From Anisus vortex (Eukaryota; Mollusca; Gastropoda; Planorbidae): 64,000 bases of DNA. The position numbers were made by a program, and so were the translations under genes. The notes beneath the pieces are model-generated. The model had not been told where the DNA came from, ran no database searches, and was given only the letters and a program-made list of their open reading frames with translations. Numbering within the stretch: the stretch's first letter is position 1; the number at the start of each line of letters is the position of its first letter. Positions 45,950-60,040 of the stretch are shown here, piece by piece. The stretch is from NCBI GenBank assembly GCA_949126835.1, contig OX421507.1:32254882-32318881 (forward strand), given 5' to 3'.

Positions 45950-48900
45950 CATCTTGCTTTTTTTGTCTTCTATTCTAATAGTCAACAGGGTTGTCTCATG
46001 TAGCTTTTGTTTACTGTATTCTAATAGTCAACAGGGTTGTCTCATCTAGCTTTTGTGTCTTCTATTCTAATAGTCAACAGGGTTGTCTCATCTTACTTTT
46101 GTGTCTTCTATTCTAATAGTCAACAGGCTTGTCTCAACTTGCTTTTGTGTAATTTTTTCTAATAGTCAACAGGGTTGTCTCATCTTGCTTTTGTGTCTTC
46201 TATTCTAATAGTCAACAGGGTTGTCTGAGTTGTCTCATCTTGCTATTGTGTCTCCTATTCTAATAGTCAACAGGGTTGTCTTATCTTGCCTTTTGTCTTC
46301 TATTCTAATAGTCAACAGGGTTGTCTTATCTTGCTTTTTTGTCTTCTATTCTAATGATTAACAGGGTTGTCTCATTATGTATTAATGTCTTCTTCTTTTA
46401 TTAGAATGGTCAACAGGGTTGTCTCTTCTTGCTTTTGTGTCTTCTATTCTTATAGTCAACAGGGTTGTCTGAGTTGTCTTATCTTGCTATTGTGTCATCT
46501 ATTCTAATAGTTAACGGGGTTGTCTTATCTTGCTTTTTTGTCTTCTATTCTAATAGTCAACAGGGTTGTCTCATCTAGCTTTTGTGTATTGTATTCTAAT
46601 ATTCAACATGGCTGTCTCATCTAGCTTTTGTGTATTGTATTCTAATAGTCAACAGGGTTGTCTCATCTAGCTTTTGTGTCTTATATTCTAATAGTCAACA
46701 GGGTTGTCTCATCTTGCTTTTGTATCTTCTATTCTAATAGTGAATGGGTTGTCTTATCTTGCTTTTGTGTCTTATATTTAATAGTCAACATGGTTGTCTC
46801 ATCTAGGTTTTGTGTATTGTATTCTAATAGTCAACAGGCTTGTCTCATCTTGCTTTTGTGTCTTCTATTCTAATAGTCAACAGCGTTGTCTTATCTTGCT
46901 TTTGTGTCTTCTATTCTAATATTCAACAGGGTTGTCTCATCTAGCTTATGTGTATTGTATTCTAATAGTCAACATGGTTGTCTCATCTAGGTTTTGTGTA
47001 TTGTATTCTAATAGTCAACAGGCTTGTCTCATCTTGCTTTTGTGTCTTCTATTCTAATAGTCAACAGCGTTGTCTTATCTTGCTTTTGTGTCTTCTATTT
47101 TAATAGTCAATAGGGTTGTCTCATCTAGCTTTTGTGTATTGTATTCTAATAGTCAACATGGTTGTCTCATCTAGGTTTTGTGTATTGTATTCTAATAGTC
47201 AACAGGGTTGTCTCATCTCGCTTTTGTGTCTTATATTCTAATAGTCAACAGGGTTCTCATCATCAACAGGGTTGTCTTATCTTGCCTTTTGACTTCTATT
47301 CTAATAGTGAACAGGGTTGTCTTATCTTGCTTTTGTTTCTTATATTCTAATAGTCAACAGGGTTCTCATCATCAACAGGGTTGTCTTATCTTGCCTTTTG
47401 TCTTCTATTCTAATAGTCAACAGGGTTGTCTTATCTTGCCTTTTGTCTTCTATTCTAATAGTCAACAGGGTTATCTTATCTTGCTTTTGTGTCTTCTATT
47501 CTAAAAGTCCATAGGGTTGTCTGAGTTGTCTCATCTTACTTTTGTGTCTTCTATTCTAATAGTCAACAGGGTTGTCCTATCTTGCTTTTGTGTCTTCTAT
47601 TCTAATAGTCAACAGGGTTATATCATCTTGCTTTTGTGTCTTCAATTCTAATAGTCAACAGGGTTGTCTAATCTTGCTTATGTGTCTTCTATTGTAATAG
47701 TCAACAGGGTTGTCTCATGTAGCTTTTTTTTATTGTATTTTAATAGTCAACAGGTTTGTCTCATCTAGCTTTTGTGTCTCCTATTCTAATAGTCAACATG
47801 ATTGTCTTATCTTGCTTTTGTGTCTTATCTTACTTTTGTGTCTTCTATTCTAATAGTCAACATTGTTGTCTCATTTTGCTTTTGTGTCTTCTTTTCTTAT
47901 AGTCAACAGGGTTGTCTCATCTTGCTTTTGTCTTCTACTCTAATAGTCAACAGGGTTGTCTCATCTTGCTTTTTTTGTCTTCTATTCTAATAGTCAACAG
48001 GGTTGTCTCATGTAGCTTTTGTTTACTGTATTCTAATAGTCAACAGGGTTGTCTCATCTAGCTTTTGTGTCTTCTATTCTAATAGTCAACAGGGCTGTCT
48101 CATCTTACTTTTGTGTCTTCTATTCTAATAGTCAACAGGCTTGTCTCAACTTGCTTTTGTGTAATTTTTCTAATAGTCAACAGGGTTGTCTCATCTTGCT
48201 TTTGTGTCTTCTATTCTAATAGTCAACAGGGTTGTCTGAGTTGTCTCATCTTGCTATTGTGTCTCCTATTCTAATAGTCAACAGGGTTGTCTTATCTTGC
48301 CTTTTGTCTTCTATTCTAATAGTCAACAGTGTTGTCTTATCTTGCTTTTTTGTCTTCTTTTCTAATGATTAACAGGGTTGTCTCATTATGTATTAATGTC
48401 TTCTTCTTTTATCAGAATTGTCAACAGGGTTGTCTCTTCTTGCTTTTGTGTCTTCTATTCTTATAGTCAACAGGGTTGTCTGAGTTGTCTTATCTTGCTA
48501 TTGTGTCATCTATTCTAATAGTCAACAGGGTTGTCTTATCTTGCTTTTTTGTCTTCTATTCTAATAGTCAACAGGGTTGTCTCATCTAGCTTTTGTGTCT
48601 TATATTCTAATAGTCAACAGGGTTGTCTCATCTAGCTTTTGTGTCTTATATTCTAATAGTCAACAGGGTTGTCTCATCTTGCTTTTGTATCTTCTATTCT
48701 AATAGTGAATGGGTTGTCTTATCTTGCTTTTGTGTCTTATATTTTAATAGTCAACATGGTTGTCTCATCTAGGTTTTGTGTATTGTATTCTAATAGTCAA
48801 CAGGCTTGTCTCATCTTGCTTTTGTGTCTTCTATTCTAATAGTCAACAGCGTTGTCTTATCTTGCTTTTGTGTCTTCTATTCTAATAGTCAACAAGGTTG

Positions 48901-51803
48901 TCTCATCTAGCTTATGTGTATTGTATTCTAATAGTCAACATGGTTGTCTCATCTAGGTTTTGTGTATTGTATTCTAATAGTCAACAGGCTTGTCTCATCT
49001 TGCTTTTGTGTCTTCTATTCTAATAGTCAACAGCGTTGTCTTATCTTGCTTTTGTGTCTTCTATTCTAATAGTCAATAGGGTTGTCTCATCTAGCTTTTG
49101 TGTATTGTATTCTAATAGTCAACATGGTTGTCTCATCTAGGTTTTGTGTATTGTATTCTAATAGTCAACAGGGTTGTCTCATCTCGCTTTTGTGTCTTAT
49201 ATTCTAATAGTCAACAGGGTTCTCATCATCAACAGGGTTGTCTTATCTTGCCTTTTGTCTTCTATTCTAATAGTCAACAGGGTTGTCTTATCTTGCCTTT
49301 TGTCTTCTATTCTAATAGTCAACATGGTTGTCTTATCTTGCTTTTGTTTCTTATATTCTAATAGTCAACAGGGTTCTCATCATCAACAGGGTTGTCTTAT
49401 CTTGCCTTTTGTCTTCTATTCTAATAGTCAACAGGGTTGTCTTATCTTGCCTTTTGTCTTCTATTCTAATAGTCAACAGGGTTGTCTTATCTTGCTTTTG
49501 TGTCTTCTATTCTAATAGTCAACAGGGTTGTCTCATCTTGCTTTTGTTTCTTATATTGTAATAGTCAACAGGGTTGTCTCATCTAGCTTTTGTGTCTTCT
49601 ATTCTAATAGTCAACAGGGTTGTCTTATCTTGCCTTTTGTCTTCTATTCTAATAGTCAACAGGGTTGTCTTATCTTGCCTTTTGTCTTCTATTCTAATAG
49701 TCAACATGGTTATCTTATCTTGCTTTTGTGTCTTCTATTCTAAAAGTCCATAGGGTTGTCTGAGTTGTCTCATCTTACTTTTGTGTCTTCTATTCTAATA
49801 GTCAACAGGGTTGTCCTATCTTGCTTTTGTGTCTTCTATTCCAATAGTCAACAGGGTTATATCATCTTGCTTTTGTGTCTTCAATTCTAATAGTCAACAG
49901 GGTTGTCTAATCTTGCTTATGTGTCTTCTATTGTAATAGTCAACAGGGTTGTCTCATGTAGCTTTTGTTTATTGTATTTTAATAGTCAACAGGTTTGTCT
50001 CATCTAGCTTTTGTGTCTCCTATTCTAATAGTCAACATGATTGTCTTATCTTGCTTTTGTGTCTTATCTTACTTTTGTGTCTTCTATTCTAATAGTCAAC
50101 ATTGTTGTCTCATTTTGCTTTTGTGTCTTCTATTCTAATAGTCAACAGGGTTGTCTCATGTAGCTTTTGTTTACTGTATTCTAATAGTCAACAGGGTTGT
50201 CTCATCTAGCTTTTGTGTCTTCTATTCTAATAGTCAACAGGGTTGTCTCATCTTACTTTTGTGTCTTCTATTCTAATAGTCAACAGGCTTGTCTCAACTT
50301 GCTTTTGTGTAATTTTTTCTAATAGTCAACAGGGTTGTCTCATCTTGCTTTTGTGTCTTCTATTCTAATAGTCAACAGGGTTGTCTGAGTTGTCTCATCT
50401 TGCTATTGTGTCTCCTATTCTAATAGTCAACAGGGTTGTCTTATCTTGCCTTTTGTCTTCTATTCTAATAGTCAACAGGGTTGTCTTATCTTGCTTTTTT
50501 TGTCTTCTATTCTAATGATTAACAGGGTTGTCTCATTATGTATTAATGTCTTCTTCTTTTATCAGAATGGTCAACAGGGTTGTCTCTTCTTGCTTTTGTG
50601 TCTTCTATTCTTATAGTCAACAGGGTTGTCTGAGTTGTCTTATCTTGCTATTGTGTCATCTATTCTAATAGTCAACAGGGTTGTCTTATCTTGCTTTTTT
50701 GTCTTCTATTCTAATAGTCAACAGGGTTGTCTCATCTAGCTTTTGTGTATTGTATTCTAATATTCAACATGGCTGTCTCATCTAGCTTTTGTGTATTGTA
50801 TTCTAATAGTCAACAGGGTTGTCTCATCTAGCTTTTGTGTCTTCTATTCTAATAGTCAACAGGGTTGTCTCATCTAGCTTTTGTGTCTTATATTCTAATA
50901 GTCAACAGGGTTGTCTCATCTTGCTTTTGTATCTTCTATTCTAATAGTGAATGGGTTGTCTTATCTTGCTTTTGTGTCTTATATTTTAATAGTCAACATG
51001 GTTGTCTCATCTAGGTTTTGTGTATTGTATTCTAATAGTCAACAGGCTTGTCTCATCTTGCTTTTGTGTCTTCTATTCTAATAGTCAACAGCGTTGTCTT
51101 ATCTTGCTTTGGTGTCTTCTATTCTAATAGTCAACAGGGTTGTCTCATCTAGCTTATGTGTATTGTATTCTAATAGTCAACATGGTTGTCTCATCTAGGT
51201 TTTGTGTATTGTATTCTAATAGTCAACAGGCTTGTCTCATCTTGCTTTTGTGTCTTCTATTCTAATAGTCAACAGCGTTGTCTTATCTTGCTTTTGTGTC
51301 TTCTATTCTAATAGTCAATAGGGTTGTCTCATCTAGCTTTTGTGTATTGTATTCTAATAGTCAACATGGTTGTCTCATCTAGGTTTTGTGTATTGTATTC
51401 TAATAGTCAACAGGGTTGTCTCATCTCGCTTTTGTGTCTTATATTCTAATAGTCAACAGGGTTCTCATCATCAACAGGGTTGTCTTATCTTGCCTTTTGT
51501 CTTCTATTCTAATAGTCAACAGGGTTGTCTTATCTTGCCTTTTGTCTTCTATTCTAATAGTCAACAGGGTTGTCTTATCTTGCTTTTGTTTCTTATATTC
51601 TAATAGTCAACAGGGTTCTCATCATCAACAGGGTTGTCTTATCTTGCCTTTTGTCTTCTATTCTAATAGTCAACAGGGTTGTCTTATCTTGCCTTTTGTC
51701 TTCTATTCTAATAGTCAACAGGGTTGTCTTATCTTGCTTTTGTGTCTTCTATTCTAATAGTCAACAGGGTTGTCTCATCTTGCTTTTGTTTCTTATATTG
51801 TAA
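45950..51803 (+). repeat. About 2.0-2.2-kb higher-order repeats, three copies
   Basis: Related blocks start near 45950, 47960 and 50150. Landmarks at 47162, 49128 and 51370 (spacings 1966 and 2242) and 49174/51416, 49328/51570 repeat. The difference in period comes mainly from an added gccttttgtc-containing group of units in the second and third copies. A 15-bp-shortened unit (gtcttatcttacttttg) near 47825 recurs near 50060. Confidence 0.82.
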
Positions 51804-52186
51804 TAGTCAACAGGGTTGTCTCATCTAGCTTTTGTGTCTTCTATTCTAATAGTCAACAGGGTTGTCTTCTCTTACTTTTGTGTCTTCTATTCTAATAGTC
51901 AACAGGGTTGTCTCATCTTGCTTTTGTTTCTTATATTGTAATAGTCAACAGGGTTGTCTCATCTAGCTTTTGTGTCTTCTATTTTAATAGTTAACATTCT
52001 TGTCTTATCTTGCTTTTGTGTCTTGTATTCAAATAGTCAACAGGGTTGTCTCATCTAGCTTTTGTGTCTTCTATTCTAATGATTAACAGGGTTGTCTTAT
52101 TATGAATTAATGTCTGTTTTTATCAGAATGGTCAACAGGGTTGTCTCTTCTTGCTTTTGTGTCTTCTATTCTTATAGTCAACAGGG

Positions 52187-55100
52187 TTGTCTGAGATGTC
52201 TCATCTTGCTATTGTGTCATCTATTCTAAAAGACATTACTGTTGTCTCATTTTGCTTTTGTGTCTTCTTTTCTAATAGTCAACAGGGTTGTCTCATCTTG
52301 CTTTTGTCTTCTATTCTAATAGTCAACAGGGTTGTCTTATCTTGCTTTTTTGTCTTCTATTCTAATAGTCAACAGGGTTGTCTCATGTAGCTTTTGTTTA
52401 TTGTATTCTAATAGTCAACAGGGTTGTCTCATCTAGCTTTTGTGTCTTCTATTCTTATAGTCAACAGGGTTGTCTCATCTTACTTTTGTGTCTTCTATTC
52501 TAATAGTCAACAGGCTTGTCTCATCTTGCTTTTGTCTTCTATTCTAATAGTCAACAGGGTTGTCTCATGTAGCTTTTGTTTATTGTATTCTAATAGTCAA
52601 CAGGGTTGTCTCATCTAGCTTCTGTGTCTTCTATTCTAATAGTCAACAGGGTTGTCTCATCTTACTTTTGTGTCTTCTATTCTAATAGTCAACAGGGTTG
52701 TCTCATCTTGCTTTTGTCTTCTATTCTAATAGTCAACAGGGTTGTCTCATGTAGCTTTTTTTTTCTATTCTAATAGTCAACAGGGTTGTCTCATCTAGCT
52801 TTTGTGTCTTCTATTCTAATAGTCAACAGGGTTGTCTCATCTTACTTTTGTGTCTTCTATTCTAATAGTCAACAGGCTTGTCTCATCTAGCTTTTGTGTA
52901 TTGTATTCTAATAGTCAACAGGGTTGTCTCATCTTGCTTTTGTGTCTTCTATTCTAATAGTCAACAGGGTTGTCTTAGTTGTCTCATCTTGCTATTGTGT
53001 CTTCTATTCTAATAGTCAACAGGGTTGTCTGAGTTGTCTCATCTTGCTATTGTGTCTTCTATTCTAATAGTCAACAGGCTTGTCTCATCTTGCTTTTGTC
53101 TTCTATTCTAATAGTCAACAGGGTTGTCTCATGTAGCTTTTGTTTATTGTATTCTAATAGTCAACAGGGTTGTCTCATCTAGCTTTTGTTTCTTCTATTC
53201 TAATAGTCAACAGGGTTGTCTCATCTTACTTTTGTGTCTTCTATTCTAATAGTCAACAGGGTTGTCTCATTATGTATTAATGTCTTCTTCTTTTATCAGA
53301 ATGGTCAACAGGGTTGTCTCTTCTTGCTTTTGTGTCTTCTATTCTTATAGTCAACAGGGTTGTCTGAGTTGTCTTATCTTGCTATTGTGTCATCTATTCT
53401 AATAGTCAACAGGGTTGTCTTATCTTGCTTTTTTGTCTTCTATTCTAATAGTCAACAGGGTTGTCTCATCTAGCTTTTGTGTATTGTATTCTAATATTCA
53501 ACATGGTTGTCTCATCTAGGTTTTGTGTATTGTATTCTAATAGTCAACAGGGTTGTCTCATCTAGCTTTTGTGTCTTATATTCTAATAGTCAACAGGGTT
53601 GTCTCATCTTGCTTTTGTATCTTCTATTCTAATAGTGAATGGGTTGTCTTATCTTGCTTTTGTGTCTTATATTTTAATAGTCAACAGGGTTGTCTTATCT
53701 TGCTTTTGTGTCTTATATTTTAATAGTCAACAGGGTTGTCTTATCTTGCCTTTTGTCTTCTATTCTAAAAGTCAACAGGGTTGTCTCATCTTGCTTTTTT
53801 GTCTTCTATTTTAAAAGTCAACAGGGTTGTCTTATCTTACTTTTGTGTCTTCTATTCTTAAAGTCAACAGGGTTGTCTCATCTTGCTTTTGTTTCTTATA
53901 TTGTAATAGTCAACAGGGTTATCTCATCTAGCTTTTGTGTCTTCTATTCTAATAGTCAACAGTGTTGTCTTATCTTGCTTTTGTGTCTTCTATTCTAATA
54001 GTCAACAGGGTTGTCTCATCTAGCTTTTGTGTATTGTATTCTAATAGTCAACATGGTTGTCTTATCTTGCTTTTGTTTCTTATATTGTAATAGTCAACAG
54101 GGTTGTCTCATCTAGCTTTTGTGTCTTCTATTCTAATAGTCAACAGCGTTGTCTTATCTTGCTTTTGTGTCTTCTGTTCTAATAGTCAACAGGGTTGTCT
54201 CGTCTAGCTTTTGTGTATTGTATTCTAATAGTCAACAGGGTTGTCTCATCTAGCTTTTGTGTCTTATATTCTAATAGTCAACAGGGTTCTCATCATCAAC
54301 AGGGTTGTCTTATCTTGCCTTTTGTCTTCTATTCTAATAGTCAACAGGGTTGTCTTATCTTGCCTTTTGTCTTCTATTCTAATAGTCAACAGGGTTGTCT
54401 CATGTAGCTTTTGTTTATTTTATTCTAATAGTCAACAGGGTTGTCTCATCTAGCTTCTGTGTCTTCTATTCTAATAGTCAACAGGGTTGTCTCATCTTAC
54501 TTTTGTGTCTTCTATTCTAATAGTCAACAGGGTTGTCTCATCTTGCTTTTGTCTTCTATTCTAATAGTCAACAGGGTTGTCTCATGTAGCTTTTGTTTAT
54601 TGTATTCTAATAGTCAACAGGGTTGTCTCATCTAGCTTTTGTGTCTTCTATTCTAATAGTCAACAGGGTTGTCTCATCTTACTTTTGTGTTTTCTATTCT
54701 AATAGTCAACAGGCTTGTCTCATCTTGCTTTTGTGTAATCTTTTCTAATAGTCAACAGGGTTGTCTCATCTTGCTTTTGTGTCTTCTATTCTAATAGTCA
54801 ACAGGGTTGTCTGAGTTGTCTCATCTTGCTATTGTGTCTTCTATTCTAATAGTCAACAGGGTTGTCTGAGTTGTCTCATCTTGCTATTGTGTCTTCTATT
54901 CTAATAGTCTACAGGCTTGTCTCATCTTGCTTTTGTCTTCTATTCTAATAGTCAACAGGGTTGTCTCATGTAGCTTTTGTTTATTGTATTCTAATAGTCA
55001 ACAGGGTTGTCTCATCTAGCTTTTGTTTCTTCTATTCTAATAGTCAACAGGGTTGTCTCATCTTACTTTTGTGTCTTCTATTCTAATAGTCAACAGGGTT

Positions 55101-58100
55101 GTCTCATTATGTATTAATGTCTTCTTCTTTTATCAGAATGGTCAACAGGGTTGTCTCTTCTTGCTTTTGTGTCTTCTATTCTTATAGTCAACAGGGTTGT
55201 CTGAGTTGTCTTATCTTGCTATTGTGTCATCTATTCTAATAGTCAACAGGGTTGTCTTATCTTGATTTTTTGTCTTCTATTCTAATAGTCAACAGGGTTG
55301 TCTCATCTAGCTTTTGTGTATTGTATTCTAATATTCAACATGGTTGTCTCATCTAGGTTTTGTGTATTGTATTCTAATAGTCAACAGGGTTGTCTCATCT
55401 AGCTTTTGTTTCTTATATTCTAATAGTCAACAGGGTTGTCTCATCTAGCTTTTATGTCTTATATTCTAATAGTCAACAGGGTTGTCTCATCTTGCTTTTG
55501 TGTCTTATATTTTAATAGTCAACAGGGTTGTCTTATCTTGCCTTTTGTCTTCTATTCTAAAAGTCAACAGGGTTGTCTCATCTTGCTTTTTTGTCTTCTA
55601 TTTTAAAAGTCAACAGGGTTGTCTTATCTTACTTTTGTGTCTTCTATTCTTAAAGTCAACAGGGTTGTCTCATCTTGCTTTTGTTTCTTATATTGTAATA
55701 GTCAACAGGGTTATCTCATCTAGCTTTTGTGTCTTCTATTCTAATAGTCAACAGTGTTGTCTTATCTTGCTTTTGTGTCTTCTATTCTAATAGTCAACAG
55801 GGTTGTCTCATCTAGCTTTTGTGTATTGTATTCTAATAGTCAACATGGTTGTCTTATCTTGCTTTTGTTTCTTATATTGTAATAGTCAACAGGGTTGTCT
55901 CATCTAGCTTTTGTGTCTTCTATTCTAATAGTCAACAGCGTTGTCTTATCTTGCTTTTGTGTCTTCTGTTCTAATAGTCAACAGGGTTGTCTCATCTAGC
56001 TTTTGTGTATTGTATTCTAATAGTCAACAGGGTTGTCTTATCTAGCTTTTGTGTCTTATATTCTAATAGTCAACAGGGTTCTCATCATCAACAGGGTTGT
56101 CTTATCTTGCCTTTTGTCTTCTATTCTAATAGTCAACAGGGTTGTCTCATCTTACTTTTGTGTCTTCTATTCTAATAGTCAACAGGGTTGTCTCATTATG
56201 TATTAATGTCTTCTTCTTTTATCAGAATGGTCAACAGGGTTGTCTCTTCTTGCTTTTGTGTCTTCTACTCTTATAGTCAACAGGGTTGTCTGAGTTGTCT
56301 TATCTTGCTATTGTGTCATCTATTCTAATAGTCAACAGGGTTGTCTTATCTTGCTTTTTTGTCTTCTATTCTAATAGTCAACAGGGTTGTCTCATCTAGC
56401 TTTTGTGTATTGTATTCTAATATTCAACATGGTTGTCTCATCTAGGTTTTGTGTATTGTATTCTAATAGTCAACAGGGTTGTCTCATCTAGCTTTTGTGT
56501 CTTATATTCTAATAGTCAACAGGGTTGTCTCATCTAGCTTTTATGTCTTATATTCTAATAGTCAACAGGGTTGTCTCATCTTGCTTTTGTATCTTCTATT
56601 CTAATAGTGAATGGGTTGTCTTATCTTGCTTTTGTGTCTTATATTTTAATAGTCAACAGGGTTGTCTTATCTTGCTTTTGTGTCTTATATTTTAATAGTC
56701 AACAGGGTTGTCTTATCTTGCCTTTTGTCTTCTATTCTAAAAGTCAACAGGGTTGTCTCATCTTGCTTTTTTGTCTTCTATTTTAAAAGTCAACAGGGTT
56801 GTCTTATCTTACTTTTGTGTCTTCTATTCTTAAAGTCAACAGGGTTGTCTCATCTTGCTTTTGTTTCTTATATTGTAATAGTCAACAGGGTTATCTCATC
56901 TAGCTTTTGTGTCTTCTATTCTAATAGTCAACAGTGTTGTCTTATCTTGCTTTTGTGTCTTCTATTCTAATAGTCAACAGGGTTGTCTCATCTAGCTTTT
57001 GTGTATTGTATTCTAATAGTCAACATGGTTGTCTTATCTTGCTTTTGTTTCTTATATTGTAATAGTCAACAGGGTTGTCTCATCTTGCTTTTGTGTCTTC
57101 TGTTCTAATAGTCAACAGGGTTGTCTCATCTAGCTTTTGTGTCTTCTATTCTAATAGTCAACAGGGTTGTCTCATCTAGCTTTTGTGTCTTATATTCTAA
57201 TAGTCAACAGGGTTCTCATCATCAACAGGGTTGTCTTATCTTGCCTTTTGTCTTCTATTCTAATAGTCAACAGGGTTGTCTTATCTTGCCTTTTGTCTTC
57301 TATTCTAATAGTCAACAGGGTTGTCTTATCTTACTTTTGTGTCTTCTATTCTAATAGTCAACAGGGTTGTCTCATCTTGCTTTTGTTTCTTATATTGTAA
57401 TAGTCAACAGGGTTGTCTCATCTAGCTTTTGTGTCTTCTATTCTAATAGTCAACAGCGTTGTCTTATCTTGCTTTTGTGTCTTCTGTTCTAATAGTCAAC
57501 AGGGTTGTCTCATCTTGCTTTTGTGTCTTATATTTTAATAGTCAACAGGGTTGTTTTATCTTGCTTTTGTGTCTTATATTTGAATAGTCAACAGGGTTGT
57601 CTTATCTTGCCTTTTGTCTTCTATTCAAATAGTCAACAGGATTGTCTTATCTTACTTTTGTGTCTTCTATTCTAATAGTCAACAGGGTTGTCTCATCTTG
57701 CTTTTGTGTCTTCTATTCTAATAGCAACAGGCTTGTCTTATCTTCCTTTTGTGTCTTGTATTCTAATAGTCAACAGGGTTGTCTCATCTAGCTTTTGTGT
57801 CTTCTATTCTAATATTCAACAGCGTTGTCTTATCTTGCTTTTGTGTCTTCTATTCTAATGATTAACAGGGTTGTCTCATTATGTATTAATGTCTGTTTTT
57901 ATCAGAATGGTCAACAGGGTTGTCTCTTCTTGCTTTTGTGTCTTCTATTCTTATAGTCAACAGGGTTGTCTGAGTTGTCTCATCTTGCTATTGTGTCATC
58001 TATTCTAATAGTCATTAGGGTTGTCTCATCTTGCTTTTGTCTTCTAATTCTAATGGTTAACAGGGTTGTCTCATTATGTATTAATGTCTTCTTTTATCAG

Positions 58101-60040
58101 AATGCTCAACAGGGTTGTCTCTTCTTGCTTTTGTGTCTTCTATTATAATAGTCAATAGGGTTGTCTGAGTTGTCTCATCTTGCTATTGTCTATTATAATA
58201 GTCAACAGTTTTTTCTCATCTTGCTATTGTGTTTTCTATTCTAATAGTCAACAGGGTTGTCTTATCTATCGTTTGTGTCTTCTATTCTAATATTAAACAG
58301 GGTTGTCTCATCTAGCTTTTGTGTCTTCTATTATAATAGTCAACATGGTTATCTTATCTTGCTTTTGTGTCTTCTATTCTAAAAGTCCATAGGGTTGTCT
58401 GAGTTGTCTCATCTTACTTTTGTGTCTTCTTTTCTAATAGTCAACAGGGTTGTCTCATCTTGCTTTTGTCTTCTATTCTAATAGTCAACAGGGTTGTCTC
58501 ATCTTGCTTTTTTTGTCTTCTATTCTAATAGTCAACAGGGTTGTCTCATGTAGCTTTTGTTTACTGTATTCTAATAGTCAACAGGGTTGTCTCATCTAGC
58601 TTTTGTGTCTTCTATTCTAATAGTCAACAGGGTTGTCTCATCTTACTTTTGTGTCTTCTATTCTAATAGTCAACAGGCTTGTCTCAACTTGCTTTTGTGT
58701 AATTTTTTCTAATAGTCAACAGGGTTGTCTCATCTTGCTTTTGTGTCTTCTATTCTAATAGTCAACAGGGTTGTCTGAGTTGTCTCATCTTGCTATTGTG
58801 TCTCCTATTCTAATAGTCAACAGGGTTGTCTTATCTTGCCTTTTGTCTTCTATTCTAATAGTCAACAGGGTTGTCTTATCTTGCTTTTTTGTCTTCTATT
58901 CTAATGATTAACAGGGTTGTCTCATTATGTATTAATGTCTTCTTCTTTTATTAGAATGGTCAACAGGGTTGTCTCTTCTTGCTTTTGTGTCTTCTATTCT
59001 TATAGTCAACAGGGTTGTCTGAGTTGTCTTATCTTGCTATTGTGTCATCTATTCTAATAGTTAACGGGGTTGTCTTATCTTGCTTTTTTGTCTTCTATTC
59101 TAATAGTCAACAGGGTTGTCTCATCTAGCTTTTGTGTATTGTATTCTAATATTCAACATGGCTGTCTCATCTAGCTTTTGTGTATTGTATTCTAATAGTC
59201 AACAGGGTTGTCTCATCTAGCTTTTGTGTCTTATATTCTAATAGTCAACAGGGTTGTCTCATCTTGCTTTTGTATCTTCTATTCTAATAGTGAATGGGTT
59301 GTCTTATCTTGCTTTTGTGTCTTATATTTTAATAGTCAACATGGTTGTCTCATCTAGGTTTTGTGTATTGTATTCTAATAGTCAACAGGCTTGTCTCATC
59401 TTGCTTTTGTGTCTTCTATTCTAATAGTCAACAGGGTTGTCTCATCTAGCTTATGTGTATTGTATTCTAATAGTCAACATGGTTGTCTCATCTAGGTTTT
59501 GTGTATTGTATTCTAATAGTCAACAGGCTTGTCTCATCTTGCTTTTGTGTCTTCTATTCTAATAGTCAACAGCGTTGTCTTATCTTGCTTTTGTGTCTTC
59601 TATTCTAATGATTAACAGGGTTGTCTTATTATGAATTAATGTCTGTTTTTATCAGAATGGTCAACAGGGTTGTCTCTTCTAGCTTTTGTGTCTTCTATTC
59701 TAATAGTCAACAGGGTTGTCTTCTCTTACTTTTGTGTCTTCTATTCTAATAGTCAACAGGGTTGTCTCATCTTGCTTTTGTTTCTTATATTGTAATAGTC
59801 AACAGGGTTGTCTCATCTAGCTTTTGTGTCTTCTATTTTAATAGTTAACATTCTTGTCTTATCTTGCTTTTGTGTCTTGTATTCAAATAGTCAACAGGGT
59901 TGTCTCATCTAGCTTTTGTGTCTTCTATTCTAATGATTAACAGGGTTGTCTTATTATGAATTAATGTCTGTTTTTATCAGAATGGTCAACAGGGTTGTCT
60001 CTTCTTGCTTTTGTGTCTTCTATTCTTATAGTCAACAGGG
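52187..60040 (+). repeat. 7854/7855-bp higher-order repeat, copy 1
   Basis: Landmarks at 52187 and 52424 recur 7854 bp downstream (60041, 60278). Those at 53599, 53690, 54195, 54441 and 55482 recur 7855 bp downstream. The one-base change is explained by a T run of 9 near 52755 that is 10 T long near 60610. Inside this block, 54375-59427 is also the displaced copy of 34500-39550. Confidence 0.88.
54375..59427 (+). repeat. Displaced copy of the 34.5-39.6 kb block (19,872 bp)
   Basis: Positions 54441, 55482, 55987, 56571, 56662, 57121 and 57966 match 34569, 35610, 36115, 36699, 36790, 37249 and 38094 at exactly 19,872 bp. The match starts close to 54375 and ends near 59427, where this copy lacks two 46-bp units present after 39550. 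Confidence 0.88.
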
